12,661 nt of DNA, taken from assembly GCA_050330055.1 (NCBI GenBank), contig JBHJOF010000156.1:1-12661 (forward strand), given 5' to 3'. The position numbers and the translations under genes were made by a program. Below the pieces are notes generated by a model. That model saw only the letters and a program-made list of their open reading frames with translations. It was not told the origin of the DNA and did no database searches. This document shows positions 6,012 through 12,661 of this stretch, in pieces (position 1 is the first letter of the stretch; each line of letters starts with the position of its first letter). Origin of the DNA: JBHJOF01 sp050330055. GTDB taxonomy: Bacteria > Pseudomonadota > Alphaproteobacteria > Kiloniellales > JAKSDN01.

Positions 6012-7483
6012 ATGCCGCTAGCCTCCGCCCTGCTACGTGGCTCCGGCGCTGTTGCGGTCCTCACCCTCGTCCTGGCCGCCGCGCCTCTCCGCGCCGACGA
6101 GACCGAGCTGCTCAACGCGGTCGAGCAGGAGCTGAAGGCGGGACGGGCCGAGGCGGAAAGCTGGTCGCGCGAGGCCCAGGCCCTGCGCGAGGAGATCCTG
6201 GCCCTGCGCAACGAGTCGATCGCCGTCGCCCGCAAGGCGCAGGAGCAGGAGGCCAAGCTTTCGGCCGTGGAGGCGAAGCTGGCCGGGCTGCGCGGCCGCG
6301 AGCTCGGCAAGCGCGCCATCCTGGCAGCGCGCCACGGCGAGCTGACGACCACGCTGGGGGCGCTGCAGCGCATCGCCCTGCGGCCGCCGGAATCGCTGTT
6401 GGCCGCGCCCGGCGTACCGATCGACACGGCGCGCAGCGCGCTGCTGCTGAGTCACGCCGTGCCCGAGGTGGAGCGCCGCGTCGCGGTGGTGCGCGAGGAG
6501 GTCGAGGCGTTGCGCGTGCTGCGCGAGACGATCCAGGCCGAGCAGGAGGCGCTGGCGCTGGTCAGCCGGGGCCTCGAGGAAGAGCGCACCCGCCTGAACG
6601 CCCTGATCGAACGCAAGCGGGCCTTACGCGAGCAGGCAGCCGGCGAGGCCGAGGCGGCGCGGGCCCGGGCCGAGCGCCTGGCCGTGGAGGCCAAGGATCT
6701 GCGCGACCTGATCGCGCGGCTGGAAGAAGAAAGGCTGCAGCGCGAGTTGATCGAGAAGGCCGAGCGCCTGGCGCGCGAACGGGCCGAGCGGGAGGCGCGC
6801 GAGAAAGCCGAGCGCCTGGCCCGCGAGGCGGCCGAGCGCGAGGCCGAGCTGGCGGCCCAGCAGGCGCGCGAGAAGGCGGCCCGTGAACAGGAGGCGCACG
6901 AGCAGGCTGCGCAGGCCGCCCGCGAAGCCGAACTCAGGCAGCAGCTGGAACGGGCCCAGCGCGAAGCCGAAGAGGCGGAAGCCGCCGCCCGCGAGGCCGA
7001 GCAGGTGGCGCGGCTCGATAGCGAGCCGAGCCTATCCGCCCTGGAGAAGCCCGCGAACGTACGGACCTTCCCGATCACGCCCACGGTGGCCAGCCTGGTC
7101 ATGCCGGCGCGTGGCAGCCTGGTCAACCGCTATGGCGAAGCCGCCGGCGGGGCCGGCCTGGCGGCCAAGGGTATCACCATCGCCACCCGCGCCTCGGCCC
7201 AGGTGGTGGCGCCCTACGACGGCCAGGTCGCCTATGCCGGACACTTCCGTGGCTATGGGCAAATCTTGATAATCGAACACGGCGGGCGATATCATACCCT
7301 TCTGGCCGGTCTCGAGCGGATCGACGCGGTCGTGGGCCAGTGGGTGCTGGCCGGTGAGCCGGTAGGCGTCATGGGCGGTTTGGCCGGCTTGCTGGCAGAA
7401 CTTTATTTCGAGCTCCGGCGGTCCGGGCAACCGATCAATCCATTGCCCTGGCTCGCGACAACAAGCGATAAGGTGCAAGGCTG

Positions 7484-7484
<1 letters not shown>
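6012..7484 (+). CDS. EnvC-like murein hydrolase activator with degenerate LytM domain
   Basis: Predicted periplasmic coiled-coil protein that activates amidases at the division septum, like EnvC of E. coli or LdpF of Caulobacter. A signal peptide (hydrophobic core about 12-25, likely cleavage after LRA at 28) precedes an N-terminal coiled coil. A very long charged helix rich in A, E and R fills roughly residues 225-340, then a short linker, then a LytM/M23-type domain from about residue 364. The zinc ligands of active M23 peptidases are missing: the HxGxD position reads GITIAT, and the later HxH position reads YHTLLAGL, so it is probably a regulator, not an enzyme. It starts 2 nt after the gpmI stop, with no clear ribosome binding site of its own, and its stop overlaps the ctpA start (TGATG), implying translational coupling. 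490 residues. Confidence 0.88.
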
Positions 7485-8779
<1,295 letters not shown>

Positions 8780-8804
8780 CCGCGCCCGCCGAGGCGGAGC
8801 GCGG
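8780..8804 (+). terminator. Strong hairpin directly after the ctpA stop, no U-tract
   Basis: CCGCGC (8780-8785) and CCGCC (8786-8790) pair with GGCGG (8793-8797) and GCGCGG (8799-8804): an 11-bp GC stem with one bulged A (8798), starting one base after the TAA. No run of T follows, so it is at best a non-canonical terminator; a 3'-end stabiliser or processing site is equally possible. The next gene starts only 21 nt further on. Confidence 0.4.
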
Positions 8805-8825
8805 ACCGATCCGGCGGGGTGGCCA

Positions 8826-10217
8826 TTGGCGTCTGTGGCGGAGCCAAAGTGGAACCGCAATCTGATCGCGCTAGTGGCCGCCTGGGTAGCCGTTCTGGCG
8901 GCCCTCGCTGGTGTGGCCGGCTATGTCGCCCTGCAACGTGTCGGTGCCGACGGCGCCAGCTCTATGGCCGCGCCGGAAGCAGCCACGCGGCAGGAGCGGA
9001 CGCGCACGGGCATGGTGCTCGAGCTGCCGGCCACTCCGTTGCTCCTGGCAAACGGCGACGCCCAGGCGAAAGGCGACCAGGCGACGCCGACAACCCTTGC
9101 CGAGCAGAGCCCCGCCGTGCCGTCGGAGGCGGCCGCGCCGGCAGCGCAAACCAGCGACAGCGTTAGCACGGAGAGCGAGCCCGCCGTCCCGGCGGAGCGC
9201 GGCGCCGAGGAGACCGCCAGCCGGAGCAGCGGCCTGGAGCCGGATACTCAGGGTCAGTCGACGCAGGGCCTTGCACCCGAAACGTCCTCGTCGCAGGACA
9301 ACGCCTTGCCGGCGGCGCCGGAGCAGCAGTCACCCGATCAAGAGCCCGGGCGCGCGGCCGATCCCGCGTCCGAGGGCAACGGCGAACAGCCGGCCGTCGT
9401 GGCGCAGGGTGAGGCGGAGCCGACTCAGACGGCGCAGGGTGAGGGCGCGCCGCAGCAGGAAGCCGCCTTGCCGCCGAGCGACGAGCCGCTGTGGCAGCAG
9501 TACGCCAGCGCCTTCGACCAAAGCAAGCGCGGGCCGCGAGTCGCCATCGTGCTGTCCGGACTCGGCCTCTCGGCGGCGGCCACCGAAGCGGCGATCAAGC
9601 AGCTTCCGCCCGAGATCACCCTGTCGTTCTCGCCCTACGCCCGCCTGCTCAATCAGTGGATTGCGCTGGCCCGCGCCAACGGCCACGAGGTGATGCTCGA
9701 CCTGCCGATGGAGCCGCTGACTTTTCCGGAGGACGACCCCGGCCCGCACGCGCTGCTCACCGTGCTCGACGAGGAGCAGAACCGGAAGCGGCTCGACTGG
9801 CTGCTGCGCCGCGGCAGCAGCTACGTCGGCGTCTCCGTGGTCATGGGCTCGCGCTTCACGGCCTCGGCCGAGCACATGCAGCCGATCCTGGAATCCCTGA
9901 AGGAGCGCGGGCTGCTGCTGCTCGACAACCGCTCGAGCGAAGACAGCGTCGCGCCGGCGCTGGCCGGGCAGCTCGAGCTGCCCCTGGTGGTGAACGACCG
10001 GGCCCTCGACTCGGCGCAGGCGAGCCGCGTGGCGATCAATGCCCGGCTCAGCGAGATCGAGCGGCTGGCGCGCGAGAACGGCGCCGCGGTCGCCATGGCG
10101 CAGCCCTATCCCGTTACAATAGAACGGCTGCGCGACTGGAGCGCAGAGCTGGCGACGCGCGGCTTCGTCCTGGCGCCGATCACGGCGCTCGCCACGACGA
10201 CCCTGGCAGAGCGATGA
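8826..10217 (+). CDS. Membrane-anchored divergent polysaccharide deacetylase (DUF610/YibQ family)
   Basis: Belongs to the divergent polysaccharide deacetylase family (YibQ-like), which sits next to envC and ctpA in many proteobacteria; the substrate is unknown, a cell-wall glycan being the usual guess. The 463-residue protein has one transmembrane segment at about residues 14-35, then a roughly 190-residue linker of A, P, E, Q, S and T (about 45-230), then the domain at about 236-455. Family landmarks are LSFSPYA, ARANGHEVMLDLPMEP (LPMEP at 293-297), YVGVSVVMGSRFT, GLLLLDNRSS and MAQPYPVTIERLRDW. The IDD motif of many relatives reads VLSGLGLS here, so the first metal-binding aspartates are absent. 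TTG 8826 is chosen because GGGGTGG lies 3-6 nt upstream; GTG at 8835 is an alternative. A 14-bp direct repeat (9401-9414, 9431-9444) lies in the linker. Confidence 0.88.
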   Translation: MASVAEPKWNRNLIALVAAWVAVLAALAGVAGYVALQRVGADGASSMAAPEAATRQERTRTGMVLELPATPLLLANGDAQAKGDQATPTTLAEQSPAVPSEAAAPAAQTSDSVSTESEPAVPAERGAEETASRSSGLEPDTQGQSTQGLAPETSSSQDNALPAAPEQQSPDQEPGRAADPASEGNGEQPAVVAQGEAEPTQTAQGEGAPQQEAALPPSDEPLWQQYASAFDQSKRGPRVAIVLSGLGLSAAATEAAIKQLPPEITLSFSPYARLLNQWIALARANGHEVMLDLPMEPLTFPEDDPGPHALLTVLDEEQNRKRLDWLLRRGSSYVGVSVVMGSRFTASAEHMQPILESLKERGLLLLDNRSSEDSVAPALAGQLELPLVVNDRALDSAQASRVAINARLSEIERLARENGAAVAMAQPYPVTIERLRDWSAELATRGFVLAPITALATTTLAER

Positions 10218-10252
10218 TCCGCAGGCGCCGGTCCGCGACGGTGTCGGCATGA
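10214..10252 (+). CDS. Possible 12-codon bridging mini-ORF between the deacetylase and rppH
   Basis: ATG at 10214 overlaps the deacetylase stop as ATGA. The reading frame encodes MIRRRRSATVSA and ends with TGA at 10250-10252, which overlaps the rppH ATG (10249) as a second ATGA. The 31-nt gap between the two genes is therefore exactly spanned by a short ORF with 4-nt overlaps at both ends, the classic geometry of termination-reinitiation. Whether it is translated, or simply arises from the sequence, cannot be told here. Confidence 0.25.
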   Translation: MIRRRRSATVSA

Positions 10253-10806
10253 GCGGCAAGCGCAAAGACGAGTCGGCGACCCAGCCGGCGCCCCATCCGG
10301 TTCCGGGCCCGGACGAGATCGCCCGCCTGCCGTACCGCCGCGGCGTCGGTATCATGCTGCTGAACCGGCAGGGCCAGGTTTTTGCCGGCCGGCGCAGCGA
10401 CACGCGGGCCCAGGCCTGGCAGATGCCGCAGGGCGGCATCGACGAAGGCGAGGCGCCGAAGGAGGCCGCCTTCCGCGGGCTCGAGGAGGAGGTCGGCACC
10501 CGGCGCGCCGAGATCCTCGCAGAAAGCGCCCGCTGGTACAGCTACGACCTGCCGCCGTCTCTGGTGCCTAGGGTCTGGGGCGGGCGTTACCGGGGCCAGA
10601 CCCAGAAGTGGTTCGCCATGCGCTTTGTCGGCGACGACAGCGAGATCGACATCGCCACCGCCGATGCGGAGTTCACCGCCTGGCGCTGGGTCGCGCTGCC
10701 CGAGCTGCCAGGCCTGATCGTGCCCTTCAAGCGCCCGCTCTATCGCGACCTGATTGCCGAGTTCGGGCACCTCGCGGCAAGCGCCAAGCAGTGCTCCGAC
10801 GCCTGA
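10249..10806 (+). CDS. rppH: RppH/NudH-type Nudix hydrolase with altered Nudix box
   Basis: RppH removes pyrophosphate from 5'-triphosphate RNA ends, starting mRNA decay, and can hydrolyse dinucleoside polyphosphates. This 185-residue protein shows the family layout: YRRGVGIMLLNRQGQVFAGRR (residues 29-49), WQMPQGGIDEGE (57-68), then the rest of the Nudix box, and downstream GQTQKWFAMRF, EFTAWRW and VPFKRPLYRDLIAEF, all RppH-like. The Nudix signature GX5EX7REUXEEXGU reads RGLEEEVG here: Gly77 (codon GGG, 10477-10479) replaces the first glutamate of REUXEE. That residue corresponds to Glu53 of E. coli RppH, where alanine replacement is known to abolish activity. Glu80 and Glu81, matching Glu56/57, are kept. 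The catalytic level is thus uncertain. It follows the deacetylase after 31 nt bridged by a mini-ORF, and it ends the unit. Confidence 0.9.
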   Translation: MSGKRKDESATQPAPHPVPGPDEIARLPYRRGVGIMLLNRQGQVFAGRRSDTRAQAWQMPQGGIDEGEAPKEAAFRGLEEEVGTRRAEILAESARWYSYDLPPSLVPRVWGGRYRGQTQKWFAMRFVGDDSEIDIATADAEFTAWRWVALPELPGLIVPFKRPLYRDLIAEFGHLAASAKQCSDA

Positions 10807-10807
10807 T

Positions 10808-10890
10808 CGGCCGGGCTGCCGGCCGCCGCCAATCCGCAGAAATCCACCCTGCGGTGCAGACCCATGACTGTGGGCTCTGCGTAGGCGCAG
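10808..10890 (+). terminator. Run of hairpins after rppH, possible 3' end of the unit
   Basis: Three successive stem-loops start two bases after the rppH stop: CGGCCGG/CCGGCCG with GCTG loop (10808-10825), CCGCAG/CTGCGG (10834-10854), and GCAGACCCA paired with TGGG-C-TCTGC (10856-10880). A fourth, CTGCG/CGCAG (10877-10890), shares bases with the third, so those two exclude each other. T-rich sequence appears only further on (ACTTTTAATATAT, from 10901). Likely the transcript end of the long cluster, though without a textbook U-tract. Confidence 0.45.
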
Positions 10891-11020
10891 CAGAAGTACA
10901 ACTTTTAATATATGTAGTGTTAGATCTAGAAGGTAGAGCTATTCAGTTTTCATAGTGGCTAAAAAGAGGGCATCTTTTCTTGTTGGATAACTAATAGTTA
11001 ACCAATGAGGCGTAGACCCA
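10891..11020. promoter_or_regulatory. AT-rich intergenic island upstream of the chemoreceptor
   Basis: About 120 bp (10891-11010) are markedly AT-rich in an otherwise GC-rich window, and no ORF of note crosses them. They contain TAGATCTA (10921-10928), an AT-rich hairpin AAAAGA/TCTTTT (10962-10978), and the palindrome described separately. This is the natural place for the promoter of the downstream chemoreceptor gene, but I could not single out a convincing -35/-10 pair; a sigma-28 pattern was tested and fails on spacing. Confidence 0.4.
10983..11005. promoter_or_regulatory. Near-perfect 23-nt palindrome with CtrA-like half sites
   Basis: Arms TTGGaTAACTA and TAGTTAaCCAA surround a central A (10994); only one pair (A10987/A11001) mismatches. 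Inside it, ATAA (10987-10990), seven bases, then TTAAC (10998-11002) matches the CtrA consensus TTAA-N7-TTAAC at all but one position. With a loop of only one base it suits a dimeric DNA-binding protein better than an RNA hairpin. It lies about 195 bp before the chemoreceptor start. Confidence 0.5.
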
Positions 11021-11100
11021 GGCAGTAAATCACACTGCCGGCCCGTGATTCCGTCCGCTTGGGACGGCCGTACCGAACCAGCAAGTCCGATCCGGCAGTG
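11021..11100 (+). promoter_or_regulatory. Leader with mutually exclusive inverted repeats before the chemoreceptor
   Basis: The segment CACTGCCGG (11033-11041) can pair with CCGGCAGTG (11092-11100), enclosing a hairpin CCGTCC/GGACGG (11051-11067). Its core ACTGCC (11034-11039) can instead pair with GGCAGT (11021-11026). A third option is AATCAC (11028-11033) with GTGATT (11045-11050). The rest of the leader, 11101-11198, is GC-rich with one more stem (GCGGGC 11142-11147 / GCCCGC 11163-11168). Alternative pairing is seen in the sequence; a switching role is inference, and no known riboswitch motif was recognised. Confidence 0.35.
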
Positions 11101-11198
11101 CACCAGGCCCGCGCCGGCCTGTGCCGACCGACTGGCGCGCTGCGGGCGCGCTGCTCGGGGCTGCCCGCGGACAAGGGCCGACCAGAAAGGATGAGGAC

Positions 11199-12661
11199 AT
11201 GTCGATTGGGAAGACCGTGTCGTTTCTGCAGAACACCAAGATCGGCATCCGTGCCACCGCCGCGGTGACGCTGCCGCTGGTCGCCATGCTGCTTTTCGCC
11301 GGCAGCGTCGTTTGGGAGAAGCAGCGCGTCGCCTCCGAGATGGAGCAGCTCGAGCGGATGGCCGAGCTGGCCCCGGACGTGAGCGCCCTGGTGCACGAGC
11401 TGCAGAAAGAGCGCGGCCTGTCGGCCGGCTTCATCGGCAGCGGCGGCAACAAGTTCGCCGCGGAGCTCATGGAGCAGCGCAATGCGACCAACGAGCGCAA
11501 CTCGGCGCTGGCGGCGGCGCTCGGCGACTTCGACGTGGCGGCCTATGGCGACGGCTTTGTTGGCAACGTGCGCAGCATGCAGGAGACGCTGGCCGGGCTG
11601 GAGCAGCGTCGCGTCGCGGTCTCCGAGCTTGGCACCGCGGTGCCGGAAATGGCCGGCTACTACAGCGGCCTGATCGCTCGTCTGCTCGGCATCGTCGAGG
11701 TTATGGCGGTGATCAGCTCCGATTCCCAAGTCACCAATGCCATCACCGCCTACACCGCCCTGCTGCAGGCCAAGGAACGGGCCGGCCTGGAGCGCGCCAT
11801 GGGCACCGCCGGCTTCTCGGCCGGCGAGTTCAATCCGGCGCTCTATCAAAGATTCATCCGCCTGATCGCCGCGCAGGACACCCTGCTCGGCATCTTTAGC
11901 GGTTACGCGACGCGCCACGAGGTCGAGTTCTACCAAAGCACGATGGCCGGGCCGGCCGTCGAGGAAGTGGAGCGCATGCGGACCATCGCCCTCGACAGCA
12001 TCGATACCGGCAGCACCGGCGGCATCGAAGGCGCTTACTGGTTCGACACCATCACCCGGAAGATCGACCTGATGAAGCAGGTGGAGGACCAGCTCGCCGG
12101 CGATCTGGTAGCACTTGCGGGCGGCATCGGCGAGCAGGCGAACAGCGCCTTCATGCTAACCCTTGCCGTGACCCTCGTGGTCTTCGCCGTCACCGTCGCC
12201 GTCATGGCCGTGCTGGTACGTGGCATCACCCGCCCGCTCGGCAGCGTCACCGGCATCATCAAGCGCCTGTCAGAGGGCGACAACGCGGTCGAGGTGCAGC
12301 ACGTCGACCGCGGCGACGAGATTGGCGCCATCGCCCGCGCGGTCGAGGTCTTCAAGAACAACGCCGTCGAGATGGAACGCCTGCGAGAGGAGCAGAAGGA
12401 GGCCGAGAAGCGGGCCGAGGCCGAGAAGCGCCAGGCCATGCAACAGCTCGCCAATTCCTTCGAGGAAAGCGTCAAGGGCATCGTCGATGGCGTGTCGGCG
12501 GCGGCCACCGAGATGCAGTCGACCGCCGAGACCATGTCGCAGACTGCCGATCAGACGCGGTCGCGCACCCTGGCCGTCAGCTCGGCCGCCGAGCAGGCCT
12601 CGAGCAACGTGCAGACCGTGGCCAGCGCTTCGGAAGAGCTGGCCGGCTCGATCCAGGAGAT
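11199..12661 (+). CDS. Methyl-accepting chemotaxis protein with NIT sensor domain (3' end outside window)
   Basis: Transmembrane chemoreceptor that passes a periplasmic signal to CheA/CheW and the flagellar motor. Only the first 487 residues are in the window. A first transmembrane helix lies at about residues 20-39. The periplasmic part carries a NIT (nitrate/nitrite-sensing) domain from about 62 to at least 235, with the typical VHELQKERGLSAGFI opening and YYSGLIARLLGIV. A second transmembrane helix is at about 318-341, followed by HAMP (VRGITRPLGSV ... DEIGAIARAVEVFK, about 342-395), a charged EAEKRAEAEKRQ coiled coil, and the start of the methyl-accepting domain (AAATEMQSTAETMSQ onward). 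The start ATG 11199 has AAAGGA and GAGG just upstream. It belongs to a separate unit from the housekeeping cluster. The ligand is inferred from the domain name only; other small ligands are possible. Confidence 0.93.
   Translation, partial: MSIGKTVSFLQNTKIGIRATAAVTLPLVAMLLFAGSVVWEKQRVASEMEQLERMAELAPDVSALVHELQKERGLSAGFIGSGGNKFAAELMEQRNATNERNSALAAALGDFDVAAYGDGFVGNVRSMQETLAGLEQRRVAVSELGTAVPEMAGYYSGLIARLLGIVEVMAVISSDSQVTNAITAYTALLQAKERAGLERAMGTAGFSAGEFNPALYQRFIRLIAAQDTLLGIFSGYATRHEVEFYQSTMAGPAVEEVERMRTIALDSIDTGSTGGIEGAYWFDTITRKIDLMKQVEDQLAGDLVALAGGIGEQANSAFMLTLAVTLVVFAVTVAVMAVLVRGITRPLGSVTGIIKRLSEGDNAVEVQHVDRGDEIGAIARAVEVFKNNAVEMERLREEQKEAEKRAEAEKRQAMQQLANSFEESVKGIVDGVSAAATEMQSTAETMSQTADQTRSRTLAVSSAAEQASSNVQTVASASEELAGSIQE

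Noticed and set aside
9401..9444. 14-bp direct repeat with 30-bp period in the deacetylase linker
   Set aside because: It falls in low-complexity coding sequence (AQGE units) and is in frame; slippage or composition bias explains it.
10960..10990. Sigma-28 flagellar promoter before the chemoreceptor (TAAA ... GGATAA)
   Set aside because: The gap between the -35-like TAAAAAGA and -10-like TTGGATAA is 15 nt rather than about 11, and GCCG of the -10 is missing.
12399..12430. 14-bp direct repeat in the chemoreceptor
   Set aside because: It simply encodes the EAEKRA/EAEKRQ coiled coil common after HAMP domains and needs no further explanation.

Overview
The window is GC-rich DNA (roughly 70% G+C by eye), with all genes on the + strand and almost gapless coding. 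The gene order proB-proA-nadD-rsfS-rlmH-gpmI-envC-ctpA-divergent polysaccharide deacetylase-rppH is a layout known from Alphaproteobacteria. The GC content, the NIT-domain chemoreceptor and CtrA-like TTAA-N7-TTAA boxes fit a motile Rhodospirillales-like organism; this placement is inference.

Layout. 4-1152 proB and 1369-2655 proA: the first two steps of proline synthesis, separated by a large cloverleaf-like palindromic repeat (1182-1329). 2663-4304 nadD, rsfS, rlmH: NAD synthesis, ribosome silencing and 23S rRNA pseudouridine methylation. nadD has no ATG/GTG/TTG start that keeps its active site, and rsfS has a strong Shine-Dalgarno sequence with no canonical start behind it. 4305-4389 is a short AT-richer promoter-like gap with a full CtrA-type box and a TATATA element placed for a leaderless gpmI message. 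4390-8779 gpmI, envC and ctpA are tightly packed (2-nt gap, then a 1-nt overlap): glycolysis followed by cell-wall/periplasmic functions. 8826-10806 holds a membrane-anchored divergent polysaccharide deacetylase and rppH, bridged by a 12-codon mini-ORF that overlaps both neighbours by 4 nt.

After rppH comes a gene-free stretch of about 390 bp (10807-11198). It has a run of hairpins at the rppH end, an AT-rich island with a near-perfect 23-nt palindrome containing a CtrA-like half-site pair, and then a GC-rich leader with mutually exclusive inverted repeats. It leads into a chemoreceptor with an N-terminal NIT (nitrate/nitrite) sensing domain, cut off by the window end.

I see no mobile element with a transposase, no CRISPR array, no tRNA/rRNA and no clearly new multi-gene system. 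The observations most worth a second look are the RppH homolog whose Nudix box has Gly in place of the key REUXEE glutamate, the near-cognate start problem in nadD/rsfS, the cloverleaf repeat inside proBA, the CtrA-like boxes, and the alternative-pairing leader before the chemoreceptor.
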